DNA from: Nocardioides aromaticivorans
Lineage (GTDB): Bacteria; Actinomycetota; Actinomycetes; Propionibacteriales; Nocardioidaceae
Assembly (NCBI RefSeq): GCF_013408525.1
Contig: NZ_JACBZM010000001.1
Span: 3,534,001 to 3,598,000, forward strand
Direction: 5' to 3'
Length of the DNA stretch: 64,000 nucleotides
The notes under the pieces were generated by a model, which was given only the letters and a program-made list of their open reading frames with translations, was not told where the DNA came from and ran no database searches. Positions 53,355 to 62,403 of the stretch are shown in pieces. Made by a program: the position numbers and the translations under genes. The stretch's first letter is position 1. Each line of letters begins with the position of its first letter.

Positions 53355-54692
53355 ATGCGCCTGGGCCCCCTGCTGGCATTTCTCGCCGTCGTGCTCGCTG
53401 CCGGACTCCTGGCGCCGCCGCCGGCTGGCGCCGCCGACGGGCTGACGCTCACCGCTCCCGCGCAGTACGCCGACCGCGACACCCCGTTGACGATCGCCGG
53501 CGCGCCGCCCGGCGCCGCGGTGGTCCTCGAGCGCTTCGACGGCACGGACTGGCAGCCCGCAGGCTCCTTCGTCGCCGGTGAGGACGGCACCGTGACCACG
53601 CCGGTGCGCGTGCTGCGGGTGCCCGCGCGCAACCTGGTCCGCGCCACCGCCGCCGGGGCCACGGGGGAGCTCCGGCTCCCGCTGCGCGCGATCGGCACGA
53701 CCACCACGCTGACCGGCCCGCGGCAGGTCGTCGACGAGCGGTCGATCACGTTGACCGTCGTACGACGGACGGCGGAGGGGACGGCGGTCCCCGGACCGGT
53801 CCTGCTGCAGCGCATCGTGGCGGGATCGTGGAGCACGGCCCGCACCCTCACCCTGGGCACGACCGGTACGGCGACCACCTCGGTCACGCCTCGCAGCGAC
53901 AGCACCTGGCGGGTGGCCAGCCCCGCGCAGCCGTGGGCGGCCTCCTCGGTCAGCGCCCGGCTGGCCGTCGACAACCTGCCGCCGGGGCGCCCGGTCGCGT
54001 TGCCGGAGGCGGCGCCGCGTCCGCGGGTCGCGCTGCCCGCCGCACCCCGGGCCACCGGCGCCGGTGCGAACGCCGCGATCTACCGGATCCCGGACCGGGT
54101 CTGGCGCTCCATGGTCGGGCGCAGCTGGCACCGCGGCTGCCCGGTCGGCCGCTCGGGCCTGCGCCTGCTGCGGATCAACTACTGGGACTACGCCGGCTAC
54201 CGCCGCCGCGGGGAGCTGGTCGCGGCCGCGTCGGTCGTCCGGCAGATGGCCGGCGCCCTCGCCGACATGTACCGCGCGGGCCTGCCCATCCGCTCGATGT
54301 ACCGGGTCGACCGGTTCGGCTGGTCGAAGCGGCTGCAGGGGGCCGACGACTACCGGTCGATGGCCGCCGGCAACACCTCGGCCTTCAACTGCCGGTGGGT
54401 CGTCGGCCGGCCTGGCGTCCGCAGCCCGCACACCTACGGACGGGCGCTGGACCTGAACACCTGGGAGAACCCCTACCTGTCGCGCCAGGGCTGGGAGCCG
54501 AACTCCTGGTGGCCCTCGCGCTCGCATCCCCGCGCCGCCTGGCGCAGCCGCAGCCACGCCGTCGTGGCGATCATGCGCGCCCGCGGCCTGCGCTGGACCT
54601 ACGGCACGTCGGACAGCCAGCACTTCGACGCCGTGCCCCCGGGTGGCCGACCGATCGTCGTACCCGGTTGCGCGGTCGTGGTCTGTCACTAG
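53355..54692 (+). CDS. Secreted M15-family D-Ala-D-Ala-type peptidase
   Basis: 445 residues with a signal peptide, two beta-sandwich (Ig/CBM-like) modules in residues 30-210, then an M15_4 zinc peptidase domain: SPHTYGRALDLNTWENPY (His and Asp ligands) and YGTSDSQHFDAVP (third His). It probably trims peptidoglycan peptides. It follows the GDPD gene by 37 bases. Confidence 0.85.
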   Translation: MRLGPLLAFLAVVLAAGLLAPPPAGAADGLTLTAPAQYADRDTPLTIAGAPPGAAVVLERFDGTDWQPAGSFVAGEDGTVTTPVRVLRVPARNLVRATAAGATGELRLPLRAIGTTTTLTGPRQVVDERSITLTVVRRTAEGTAVPGPVLLQRIVAGSWSTARTLTLGTTGTATTSVTPRSDSTWRVASPAQPWAASSVSARLAVDNLPPGRPVALPEAAPRPRVALPAAPRATGAGANAAIYRIPDRVWRSMVGRSWHRGCPVGRSGLRLLRINYWDYAGYRRRGELVAAASVVRQMAGALADMYRAGLPIRSMYRVDRFGWSKRLQGADDYRSMAAGNTSAFNCRWVVGRPGVRSPHTYGRALDLNTWENPYLSRQGWEPNSWWPSRSHPRAAWRSRSHAVVAIMRARGLRWTYGTSDSQHFDAVPPGGRPIVVPGCAVVVCH

Positions 54693-54701
54693 CCTGACGT
54701 C

Positions 54702-55115
54702 GTGGCGGACTGCATCTTCTGCGCGATCGTCGCCGGCGACGCCGAGGCCGACGTCGTCCTCGACGAGCCGGGGTTCCTGGCCTTCCTCGACCGGCGCCCG
54801 GTGTTCAAGGGCCACGTCCTGCTCGTGCCCCGCGAGCACGTGGTCACGCTGCCCGACCTCCCGGCGAGCGAGCGTGACGGTTTCCTCGCCGCCGCCCAGC
54901 GCCTCGCCACCGCCGTCGTCGAGGGCCTCGGCGCGCAGGGCAGCTTCGTCGCGATGAACAACGTCGTCAGCCAGTCCGTCCCGCACCTGCACCTGCACGT
55001 CGTGCCGCGGACGAAGGGCGACGGGCTGCGCGGCTTCTTCTGGCCCCGCCGCACGTACGCCGACGGGGAGTCCGCGGAGTATGCCGCCCGCCTGCGGGCC
55101 GCGCTCTCCGCGTAG
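54702..55115 (+). CDS. HIT-family nucleotide hydrolase
   Basis: 137 residues from GTG 54702. The start CIFCAIVAGD (with CxxC) and the histidine triad SVPHLHLHVVPR (HxHxHxx) are complete. It acts on nucleoside 5'-phosphoramidates or similar conjugates. It follows the M15 gene by 9 bases. Confidence 0.92.
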   Translation: MADCIFCAIVAGDAEADVVLDEPGFLAFLDRRPVFKGHVLLVPREHVVTLPDLPASERDGFLAAAQRLATAVVEGLGAQGSFVAMNNVVSQSVPHLHLHVVPRTKGDGLRGFFWPRRTYADGESAEYAARLRAALSA

Positions 55116-55155
55116 GCTGCCGCCGATCGTCTACCGAGTTGAGAGGTCAGCACCC

Positions 55156-55926
55156 ATGGGTCGTTTCGACGGGCGAGTCGCCGTCATCACCGGAGCAGCG
55201 CGCGGGATCGGGTTCGGCACCGCCACCCGGTTCGCCGAGGAGGGCGCGTCGGTCGCGATCGTCGACCTCGACGAGACCGCGGCCGCCGAGGCCGCCGCGA
55301 AGCTGCCGCTCACCGAGGGTGCGAAGGCCATCGGCGTGGGCGCCAACGTCTCCGACGGCGCGTCGGTCGACGCCGCCATCGAGCGGGTCGTCACCGAGCT
55401 GGGTGGGATCCACATCCTGGTGAACAACGCGGGCATCACCCGCGACAACCTCCTCTTCAAGATGACCGAGGAGGACTGGGACCTGGTGATGGGGGTGCAC
55501 CTCAAGGGTGCGTTCTTGATGACCAAGGCCGCGCAGAAGCACTTCGTGGAGCAGAAGTACGGCAAGGTCGTGAACATCTCCTCGATCTCGGCGCTGGGCA
55601 ACCGGGGGCAGGCCAACTACTCGGCCGCGAAGATGGGCGTGCAGGGCTTCACCCGCACCCTGGGCATCGAGCTGGGCCCGTTCGGGATCAACGTCAACGC
55701 GGTCGCGCCGGGCTTCATCGCGACCGAGATGACCGACGCCACCGCGGCCCGGCTGAAGATGGACGTCGACGAGTTCCGCCGCCTCAACGCGGAGGCGAAC
55801 CCGGTCCGCCGCGTCGGCCTGCCCGACGACATCGCGGCCGCGGTCACCTTCCTGTCGGCCGACGAGTCGTCGTACATCACCGGCCAGACGCTCTACGTCG
55901 ACGGCGGGATCAGCCTCGGAACCTGA
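55156..55926 (+). CDS. fabG: 3-oxoacyl-ACP reductase-type SDR
   Basis: 256 residues. TGAARGIGFGTA (TGxxxGxG), NNAGITRDNLLFKMTEEDWD, the catalytic Ser (ISSISALGNRGQ) and YSAAKMGVQGFTRTL (YxxxK) are all present, plus VAPGFIATEMTD. It resembles FabG-like ketoacyl reductases, but the isolated context leaves the substrate open, so the symbol is provisional. Confidence 0.85.
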   Translation: MGRFDGRVAVITGAARGIGFGTATRFAEEGASVAIVDLDETAAAEAAAKLPLTEGAKAIGVGANVSDGASVDAAIERVVTELGGIHILVNNAGITRDNLLFKMTEEDWDLVMGVHLKGAFLMTKAAQKHFVEQKYGKVVNISSISALGNRGQANYSAAKMGVQGFTRTLGIELGPFGINVNAVAPGFIATEMTDATAARLKMDVDEFRRLNAEANPVRRVGLPDDIAAAVTFLSADESSYITGQTLYVDGGISLGT

Positions 55927-55947
55927 GCACCCTGCAATGCAGCACAT

Positions 55948-55980
55948 GGAGCCGCTCCCGCGACACGCGGGGGCGGCTCC
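55948..55980 (+). terminator. Hairpin after the SDR gene
   Basis: 15-pair stem with one G-T wobble (left arm GGAGCCGCTCCCGCG, loop ACA), 22 bases after the SDR stop. Confidence 0.85.
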
Positions 55981-56014
55981 GTCGTCCTCGGGGCCTCTGG
56001 GCCAGACTGGTCGG

Positions 56015-57058
56015 GTGCGTGTGAAGACTCTGCGATCTGCCCTGCCCGCCTCGCTCGTCGTGATGAGCCTCGTGCTCGCCGGATGCGGCGGGGGAGACGA
56101 CGACTCCGCCGACAAGCCCAAGAGCGACGAGACCCCGTCGCAGAGCCAGGCGCCCGAGGAGCCGGCCACCTGGCCGCTGACGGGTGAGCTGACCAAGGGC
56201 GGCGCCTCGGCGGAGCTCACCCACCCGGCGTACATCGTCAAGATCGACAACTCCCAGGACAGCAACCCGCAGATCGGTGTCGGCAAGGCCGACCTCGTGG
56301 TGGAGGAGCTGGTCGAGGGCGGCATCACGCGCCTTGCGGTCTTCTACTACGAGAACCTGCCCAAGCAGGTCGGCCCGGTCCGCTCGATGCGGCTGACCGA
56401 CATCGGCATCGCCAAGCCGCTCGGTGCCTCGATCGTCACCTCGGGTGCGGCGCCGGTCACGCTCGACGGCCTGCGGAAGGCCGGCATCAAGTTCCTCGAC
56501 ATGAACAACCCGCACGTCGTGCGGGTCAGCGACGGCACCCACGACTCGCTGCACAGCGTGATGGCCAACCTGAAGAAGATCGGCGCCGAGGCGAAGCAGG
56601 ACCCCGCGCGTCCCGCCGACTACCTGCCCTTCGGCGACGAGGCGCTCCCCGCCGGCAAGCCGGCGACCACGATCGACGTCAAGCTCTCCGGCTCCCGGAC
56701 GTCGCACTGGAAGTTCGAGGGCGGGAAGTACGTCCTGCAGAACGGCTACATGCCGCAGGGCGACGTCTTCACCCCGGACACCGTCATCGCGGCCACCGTG
56801 CGCACGACGCTCGCGCCCTACTCCGACCCGGCCGGCAACCCGGTCCCGGTCTCCCACTTCGAGGGCAGCGGCAAGGCGCTGATCTTCCACGACGGCGAGG
56901 TCGTCGAGGCGACCTGGGAGAAGGCCGACGAGGGCGCCGAGATCACCTTCAAGGATGCCGACGGCAAGGAGCTCGACATCCCGGTCGGGCGCACCTGGCT
57001 CGAGCTGGTGCCCGGCAAGGGCGCCGCGGCGACCGGTGGGGTCACCTACGGCAAGTGA
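56015..57058 (+). CDS. DUF3048 lipoprotein (YerB-like)
   Basis: 347 residues from GTG 56015 (GTG 56021 is an alternative). A lipoprotein signal with lipobox VLAGC is followed by a polar Ser/Asp/Glu linker. The DUF3048 domain contains HPAYIVKIDNSQDSNPQIGV, ADLVVEELVEGGITRLAVFY and KQVGPVRSMRLTDI. It is anchored on the outer face of the membrane, and its function is unknown. Confidence 0.85.
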   Translation: MRVKTLRSALPASLVVMSLVLAGCGGGDDDSADKPKSDETPSQSQAPEEPATWPLTGELTKGGASAELTHPAYIVKIDNSQDSNPQIGVGKADLVVEELVEGGITRLAVFYYENLPKQVGPVRSMRLTDIGIAKPLGASIVTSGAAPVTLDGLRKAGIKFLDMNNPHVVRVSDGTHDSLHSVMANLKKIGAEAKQDPARPADYLPFGDEALPAGKPATTIDVKLSGSRTSHWKFEGGKYVLQNGYMPQGDVFTPDTVIAATVRTTLAPYSDPAGNPVPVSHFEGSGKALIFHDGEVVEATWEKADEGAEITFKDADGKELDIPVGRTWLELVPGKGAAATGGVTYGK

Positions 57059-57078
57059 GCCGTCCTTGAGCCCGCGCT

Positions 57079-57110
57079 GACCGGTCGGCCCCGCCAGGGG
57101 CCGGCCGGTC
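57079..57110. terminator. Bidirectional hairpin
   Basis: 14-pair stem with one wobble (GACCGGTCGGCCCC, loop GCCA) between the convergent DUF3048 and TetR genes. Confidence 0.8.
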
Positions 57111-57126
57111 GGCCATTTCCGGCGGC

Positions 57127-57843
57127 TCAGTCGCTCTCGTCGGCCTCGGGCAGCTCGACGGTGTCGAAGGCACTGGGCATGTCGATGCCCTTCTCCACGA
57201 GGCTCTGCACGCCGGCGAGGAGGAAGCCGATGGCGTTCTCGACGCGCCGCGCCGCCGCCTCCGGGTCGTCGGAGGTGGCGACGGACTCGCCGGCCGACGA
57301 CATCGCGCCGAAGAAGATGCGCGAGAAGGTCTGCAGCATCGGCTCGTCGAGCTCCCAGGAGCCGGCGTCGAGCGTGGCGCGGACGATCTCGACGATGTTC
57401 GCGTACGTCGAGCGCTCCTCCTGCTCGCGGAACCGCTCGTAGCCCAGCACGGCCGGGCCGTCCTGGATGACGATCCGTCGGTAGCGCATCTCCTGCACCA
57501 CCTGGAGGAAGGAGCGCAGGCCCTCGGTCGCCTTGCGCCACGGGTCCTTCTCGTTGCGCAGGGCCTTCTGGATCCGCTTCGCCGACTCCTGCTCGACCCG
57601 CTCGAAGACGGCCTCGAAGAGCGCCTGCTTGCCGGAGTAGTGGTGGTAGAGCGCGCCCTTGGTCACCCGCGCGCCGGCGACGATGGCGTCCAGCGAGGTG
57701 GCGGCGTACCCCTTCTCGGCGAAGAGCTTCTCGGCGACGTCGACCAGGGCCCGCTTGGTGGAGGCGGAGTACGCCGCCCTCCGGGTCGCTCCCGCGACCC
57801 CCGGAACCTTGGGGACCAGCTTGGAGACGGACGCCTTTGCCAC
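57127..57843 (-). CDS. TetR-family regulator
   Basis: 238 residues from GTG 57843 (VAKASVSKLVPKVPG). The N-terminal extension is followed by a TetR HTH (RALVDVAEKLFAEKGYAATS, GARVTKGALYHHYSGKQALF) and a helical ligand domain with a C-terminal tail. Divergent from the 182-residue protein gene across a 190-base region with several palindromes, so it probably controls that gene and itself. Confidence 0.85.
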   Translation of the reverse strand: MAKASVSKLVPKVPGVAGATRRAAYSASTKRALVDVAEKLFAEKGYAATSLDAIVAGARVTKGALYHHYSGKQALFEAVFERVEQESAKRIQKALRNEKDPWRKATEGLRSFLQVVQEMRYRRIVIQDGPAVLGYERFREQEERSTYANIVEIVRATLDAGSWELDEPMLQTFSRIFFGAMSSAGESVATSDDPEAAARRVENAIGFLLAGVQSLVEKGIDMPSAFDTVELPEADESD

Positions 57844-57875
57844 CGGTTCAGCATAGGCAACCCGCATTCCGGATC

Positions 57876-57889
57876 GTGACACCGGTCAC
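57876..57889. promoter_or_regulatory. Candidate TetR operator palindrome 1
   Basis: GTGACACCGGTCAC, a perfect 5+4+5 inverted repeat 33 bases upstream of the TetR start. It is followed by another short palindrome, CACGGTGTCGTG, at 57909-57920. Confidence 0.45.
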
Positions 57890-57946
57890 CCCCGGAGGTG
57901 GGCGGGATCACGGTGTCGTGCCGTTTGGCATACCCCCGGTCTGCGC

Positions 57947-57974
57947 CATACTCGTAGTACGTACCAGCGGTATG
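57947..57974. promoter_or_regulatory. Candidate operator palindrome 2
   Basis: An imperfect 28-base dyad: CATAC at one end, GTATG at the other, and a GTACGTAC core. It lies 62 bases upstream of the divergent gene at 58036, in a position suited to TetR-type repression. Confidence 0.45.
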
Positions 57975-58035
57975 TCAGGTACCCCCAGTCTTCCCTCCCG
58001 AGGCCTGGCAGCCGCCGAGAAGCAAGGAGCTGACC

Positions 58036-58584
58036 ATGACCTGGAAGGCCTACCACAACCGGGGCGAGACCCTCCGCGCCGTCATCAACACGTCCTCCGT
58101 CCGCCGTGACGGCGTCCTGCCCATGGACGTCGCCGGCGTCGCGGAGACCTTCCGCGACGAGCTCGACCTGCTCGCCGCGCTCACGCTCAAGTGGCACACC
58201 CGCCTGTCCGGCAACATCGAGCAGATGCTGGCCCACCAGCCGGTCGACCTCGACGAGGCCGTCACCGTCGCCTGGAGCAACACCGCGCACGAGCTCGCCG
58301 GTGTGCGGATGATCATCGACAACTACCGCACCAACCCGCTCGACGACGCCATGGCCCGGGCCATGGCGACCGCCGCGGACAAGGAGCACTACCTGCTGGC
58401 CGTGATGGCCGGCCGCTCCAGCCTGCTGAGCGAGGAGGCCGCGCTCCGCATCGGCGCCGACCTCGAGGAGCGGGCCCGCCTGCTCCACCGCGGCATCCCG
58501 GTGATCACGCCGGACGCCGCCTACGAGGAGCCGGAGGTGCGGGGCTCGCTCCTCGAGCGCCTGCGCGCGGTGCTCGCCGCCTGA
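58036..58584 (+). CDS. Conserved hypothetical helical protein
   Basis: 182 residues, predicted mostly alpha-helical: ETFRDELDLLAALTLKWHTR, LSGNIEQMLAHQ, EAVTVAWSNTAHELAGVRMI and DNYRTNPLDDAMARAMATAA. AAGGAG lies before ATG 58036. I do not recognise a named family. The His/Trp/Asp-rich helices could bind a ligand or metal, but there is no proof. Probably controlled by the divergent TetR protein. Confidence 0.65.
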   Translation: MTWKAYHNRGETLRAVINTSSVRRDGVLPMDVAGVAETFRDELDLLAALTLKWHTRLSGNIEQMLAHQPVDLDEAVTVAWSNTAHELAGVRMIIDNYRTNPLDDAMARAMATAADKEHYLLAVMAGRSSLLSEEAALRIGADLEERARLLHRGIPVITPDAAYEEPEVRGSLLERLRAVLAA

Positions 58585-58604
58585 CCGACCCCCCCGCTGA
58601 GTCC

Positions 58605-58653
58605 GACCCCGGACCTGACGCACCCTCCCTCCCAACGCGTCGGGTCCGGGGTC
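58605..58653 (+). terminator. Long GC hairpin
   Basis: 17-pair stem with one wobble (GACCCCGGACCTGACGC with a 15-base pyrimidine-rich loop), 20 bases after the stop of the hypothetical gene. Confidence 0.8.
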
Positions 58654-58705
58654 GCCCCGTGTCCGGACACCGGCGCCGCGTGGGTCGAGGTGGGATGATG
58701 GGGAC

Positions 58706-59287
58706 ATGTCGAGCGCAACCGGCCACGGCACGGGGGAGATCGCGGTCGGGAGCCTGCTCCTGGCCAGTCCGGCGCTGCTGGACCCCAACTTCGTCGACAC
58801 GGTGGTGCTGCTGCTCGACGTGAACGACGAGGGCGCGCTCGGCGTCGTCCTCAACCGGCCCTCGGCCCTGCCCGTCTCGGAGGTGCTGGGGGAGTGGGGG
58901 GACGTCGTCGACGAGCCGGAGGTGCTCTTCCAGGGCGGCCCGGTCTCCACCGACGGTGCCCTCGCGGTGGCGCTGGCGTCGCCCGACGGCCTCGACTCCG
59001 CCGGCTTCAAGGCGATGTGGGGCCGGATCGGCCTGCTCGACCTCGACACCCCGCGCGAGCTGGTCGACGGCACGGTCGACCGGCTGCGGATCTTCGCCGG
59101 CTACGCCGGCTGGGGCGCCGGCCAGCTGCAGGCCGAGGTCGCCGAGGGCAGCTGGTACGTCGTCCCGGGGCTCGTCGACGACGTGTTCGCCGGCGAGGTC
59201 CCCGACCTGCGCCGGCAGGTGCTGCGCCGCCAGCCCGGCGACCTCGCGATGCACGCCACCCGGCCGGCCGATCCCGAGCTCAACTGA
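58706..59287 (+). CDS. YqgE/AlgH family protein
   Basis: 193 residues with family motifs GSLLLASPALLDPNFVDTVV, GALGVVLNRPSALPV, EVLFQGGPVS and FAGYAGWGAGQLQAEVAEGS. It is a widely conserved cytosolic protein of unsettled function. ATG 58706. Confidence 0.92.
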   Translation: MSSATGHGTGEIAVGSLLLASPALLDPNFVDTVVLLLDVNDEGALGVVLNRPSALPVSEVLGEWGDVVDEPEVLFQGGPVSTDGALAVALASPDGLDSAGFKAMWGRIGLLDLDTPRELVDGTVDRLRIFAGYAGWGAGQLQAEVAEGSWYVVPGLVDDVFAGEVPDLRRQVLRRQPGDLAMHATRPADPELN

Positions 59288-59333
59288 GGGTGGGGATCGG
59301 GTTCCGTCGGCCCGAGGTCGGTAGAGTGACCCG

Positions 59334-59600
59334 GTGACCACGATCGGCTTCTCGACAGAAACGGATGTCCGCGAGGACCGCCGTACCGTCCCGACCGACG
59401 AGGGCGACCACGAGCGTTTCTCGCACTACGTGGACAAGGACAAGCTCACCGAGGCGATGGTCATGGGCACCCCCGTGGTGGCCCTCTGCGGCAAGGTCTG
59501 GGTGCCCAGCCGCGCGCCGGAGAAGTTCCCGGTCTGCCCGGACTGCAAGGAGATCTGGGAGAGCATGTCGGACGACGAAGGGTCTGGTCCGGACGCATGA
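59334..59600 (+). CDS. DUF3039 protein
   Basis: 88 residues. HERFSHYVDKDKLTEAMVMG, then VVALCGKVWVPSRAPEKFPV followed by CPDCKEIWE, where one Cys and a CxxC could bind zinc. This is the actinobacterial DUF3039 signature, and the gene is regularly found just before the helicase that follows. It overlaps the helicase start by 4 bases (ATGA). Confidence 0.88.
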   Translation: MTTIGFSTETDVREDRRTVPTDEGDHERFSHYVDKDKLTEAMVMGTPVVALCGKVWVPSRAPEKFPVCPDCKEIWESMSDDEGSGPDA

Positions 59601-61369
59601 CGTCGCTCGGTCCGGCCTGGCCGGAGCGGGCAGCCTGGGGCACGGCGCCGTCGCTGCGTGCCTGGCAGTCCGCCGCGCTCCAGGACTACCTCGCCCGCAA
59701 CCCCCGGGACTTCCTCGCCGTCGCGACGCCCGGCGCCGGCAAGACCACGTTCGCGCTGACCGTGGCCGCCGAGCTGCTCGGCCGCCGCATCGTCGACCGG
59801 CTCGTCATCGTCGCGCCCACGGAGCACCTGAAGCTGCAGTGGGCCGAGGCGGCCGCCCGCGCGGGGATCCCGGTCGACCCGACGTACTCCGCGGGCGCCG
59901 GCAAGATCGCCAGCGACTTCGTCGGCGTCGCCGTCACCTATGCGGGTGTGGGCGTCAACCCGCTCGCGATGCGCATCCGCACCGAGCGGTTCCGGACGCT
60001 GGTCATCCTCGACGAGGTGCACCACGCCGGTGACTCGCTGAGCTGGGGCGAGGGTGTCCGCGAGGCGTTCGAGCCCGCCGCCCGCCGGCTCGCGCTGACC
60101 GGCACGCCCTTCCGCTCCGACATCAACCCGATCCCGTTCGTCACCTACGCCCCCGGCGAGGACGGCGTCCCGACCTCGGTCGCCGACTACACCTACGGCT
60201 ACGCCGAGGCGCTCAAGGACCACGTCGTGCGCCCCGTGCTCTTCCTGGCGTACTCCGGGCAGATGAGCTGGCGCACCCGCGCCGGCGACGAGGTCGCCGC
60301 CTCGCTCGGCGAGCCACTGACCAAGGACATGACCTCGCAGGCGCTGCGCACGGCCCTCGACCCGAAGGGCTCGTGGATGCCGTCGGTGCTCGCCGCAGCC
60401 GACAAGCGCCTCTCCGAGGTACGCCGCCACGTCCCCGACGCGGGCGGCCTGGTCATCGCCACCGACCAGGACAGCGCACGCGCCTACGCCAAGCTGCTCA
60501 AGCAGATCACCGGCGAGTCCGTGACGGTCGTCCTGTCGGACGAGAAGGCCGCGTCGAAGAAGATCTCCGCGTTCAGCGCCGACGACAGCCGCTGGATGGT
60601 CGCGGTCCGGATGGTGTCCGAGGGCGTCGACGTCCCGCGCCTGGCGGTCGGCGTGTGGGCGACCACCACCTCGACGCCGCTCTTCTTCGCCCAGGCCGTC
60701 GGCCGCTTCGTGCGTGCCCGGACCCGCGGCGAGATCGCGTCGGTCTTCCTGCCGTCGGTCCCCAACCTGCTGACCTTCGCCGCGGAGCTCGAGGCCCAGC
60801 GCGACCACGTCCTGAAGCGCAAGGTCAACAACGACGGCGACATCTTCGCCGCCGAGGAAGACCTGATGAACCAGGCCAACGCCGGCGACGCCGCCTCCGA
60901 CGAGCTCGACGCCGTGCCCTTCGAGGCGCTCGGGTCCGAGGCCCGCTTCGACCACGCGCTGTACGACGGCGCGCAGTTCGGCCACGAGGGCGAGGTCCAC
61001 GTGGGCTCCGAGGAGGAGATGGACTTCCTCGGCATCCCCGGCCTGCTCGAGCCCGACCAGATGCGGAGCCTGCTGCGGCAGCGGCAGGAGGACCGGCGTC
61101 GTACCCGGTCGAAGGCGGTGGAGGTCGAGGAGGCGCGCCCCGCCGACACCCTCGCCGATGTCACCACCCACGAGCACCTCGCCGTCCTGCGCCGCGAGCT
61201 CAACGGGCTGGTCGCCTCGTGGAACCACCGCACCGGCCAGGCGCACGGCATCACCCACGCCGCGCTCCGCAAGGAGTGCGGGGGACCGGCCGCGGCCGTC
61301 GCCAACGCCGAGCAGCTGCAGAAGCGGATCGACCGGATCCGGGAGTGGTCGGTCCGCAAGACCTCCTGA
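59597..61369 (+). CDS. DEAD/DEAH-box (SF2) helicase
   Basis: 590 residues. Walker A ATPGAGKTTFAL, motif Ia IVAPTEHLKLQW, DEVHHAGD box, motif III LALTGTPFRS, and in domain 2 MVSEGVDVPRLAVGVWATTT and FFAQAVGRFVRAR (motifs V, VI). The C-terminal 200 residues are charged and helical. It probably acts on nucleic acids with the DUF3039 protein, given the conserved pairing; the exact role is unknown. Confidence 0.9.
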   Translation: MTSLGPAWPERAAWGTAPSLRAWQSAALQDYLARNPRDFLAVATPGAGKTTFALTVAAELLGRRIVDRLVIVAPTEHLKLQWAEAAARAGIPVDPTYSAGAGKIASDFVGVAVTYAGVGVNPLAMRIRTERFRTLVILDEVHHAGDSLSWGEGVREAFEPAARRLALTGTPFRSDINPIPFVTYAPGEDGVPTSVADYTYGYAEALKDHVVRPVLFLAYSGQMSWRTRAGDEVAASLGEPLTKDMTSQALRTALDPKGSWMPSVLAAADKRLSEVRRHVPDAGGLVIATDQDSARAYAKLLKQITGESVTVVLSDEKAASKKISAFSADDSRWMVAVRMVSEGVDVPRLAVGVWATTTSTPLFFAQAVGRFVRARTRGEIASVFLPSVPNLLTFAAELEAQRDHVLKRKVNNDGDIFAAEEDLMNQANAGDAASDELDAVPFEALGSEARFDHALYDGAQFGHEGEVHVGSEEEMDFLGIPGLLEPDQMRSLLRQRQEDRRRTRSKAVEVEEARPADTLADVTTHEHLAVLRRELNGLVASWNHRTGQAHGITHAALRKECGGPAAAVANAEQLQKRIDRIREWSVRKTS

Positions 61370-61379
61370 AGGTCCCGGG

Positions 61380-61874
61380 TCAGCCCTCGAAGGGGCGGAC
61401 GCCCGGGCCGGGGCGGGTGGCGACGTGGCGCGGGTCGTCGACGTGGTGGCCGGCGGCGCAGCGGACCTCGACGTGGACCGGCTCCGCGCACTCGCCGCGG
61501 TGCACGAAGACGGTCGGCGGGCCGCCGGGGTCGGCGAGGTGGCGGTCGCCCCAGTGGCTGATCGCGAGCAGGATCGGCTGCAGCTCGAGGCCCTTGTCGG
61601 TCAGGCGGTACTCGTGCCGGACCCGGGAGCCCTCCTGCTGGTAGGGCTCGCGGCGCAGGATGCCCTCCTCGACCAGCGAGGCGAGCCGGTTGGAGAGCAC
61701 CTGGCGGGGGATGCCGGAGTGGCGGCGGATGTCGTCGAAGCGTCGTACGCCGAGGAAGACCTCGCGCAGCACGACCACCGTCCAGCGCTCGCCGAGGATC
61801 GCCATCGCCCGGCCGAGGGTGCAGTTGTCGACCGACCAGGCGAGTGCCGGCGGCGAGGTGGCCACGGTGCTCAT
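61380..61874 (-). CDS. HxlR-family regulator
   Basis: 164 residues. CTLGRAMAILGERWTVVVLR followed by EVFLGVRRFDDIRRHSGIPR and QVLSNRLASLVEEGILRRE is the complete HxlR winged helix (Cys14-type start). A 40-residue tail with H/C residues follows (FVHRGECAEP, VRCAAGHHV). Divergent from the thioesterase gene with 64 bases between starts, so it probably regulates it. Confidence 0.88.
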   Translation of the reverse strand: MSTVATSPPALAWSVDNCTLGRAMAILGERWTVVVLREVFLGVRRFDDIRRHSGIPRQVLSNRLASLVEEGILRREPYQQEGSRVRHEYRLTDKGLELQPILLAISHWGDRHLADPGGPPTVFVHRGECAEPVHVEVRCAAGHHVDDPRHVATRPGPGVRPFEG

Positions 61875-61889
61875 GGGACCAGCATAGGC

Positions 61890-61899
61890 GACCTAGGTC
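61890..61899. promoter_or_regulatory. Candidate HxlR operator
   Basis: GACCTAGGTC, a perfect 10-base palindrome in the 64-base gap between the divergent HxlR and thioesterase starts. HxlR dimers bind such dyads; this is inferred from position only. Confidence 0.5.
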
Positions 61900-61938
61900 T
61901 CATTGACAGACCCAGCGTGGGCCCGCGACGATGGGGCC

Positions 61939-62403
61939 ATGACTGAGTCCGCGATCCAGACCCAGCTCGACCCGAGCACGCTCGACGGCTTCGAGCAGCT
62001 GCACGCGATCCTCGACGGCCACCTGCCGCCGGCGCCGATCGCGGAGACCCTCGGCTTCGTGGGCTTCGAGGTGCCCGAGCGCGGCACTGCGATCTTCGAG
62101 CTCGACCCCGAGCTGCGCCACTACAACCCGATCGGCAGCATGCACGGCGGCGTCTTTGCGACCCTGCTCGACTCCGCCTGCGGGTGCGCGGTCCACTCGA
62201 CCCTCGCGGTGGGGGAGGCCTACACCTCGCTCGACCTCACGGTGAAGTTCCTCAAGGCGGTCACCGTCGACTCCGGCCGGCTGCGCGCCGTCGGCACGGT
62301 GATGCAGCGCGGCCGCCGTACCGCCCTCGCCGAGGCGAAGCTGTACGACGGCCGCGGCCAGCTGGTGGCCTACGCGTCGAGCTCGTGCCTGATCATCGCG
62401 TGA
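61939..62403 (+). CDS. PaaI-type hotdog thioesterase
   Basis: 154 residues from ATG 61939. Hotdog core NPIGSMHGGVFATLLDSACG (HGG with the catalytic Asp), then YTSLDLTVKFLKAVTVDSGR and RRTALAEAKLYDGRGQLVAY. It hydrolyses acyl-CoA or aryl-CoA thioesters. It ends head-on against the MFS gene, with adjacent stop codons. Confidence 0.88.
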   Translation: MTESAIQTQLDPSTLDGFEQLHAILDGHLPPAPIAETLGFVGFEVPERGTAIFELDPELRHYNPIGSMHGGVFATLLDSACGCAVHSTLAVGEAYTSLDLTVKFLKAVTVDSGRLRAVGTVMQRGRRTALAEAKLYDGRGQLVAYASSSCLIIA

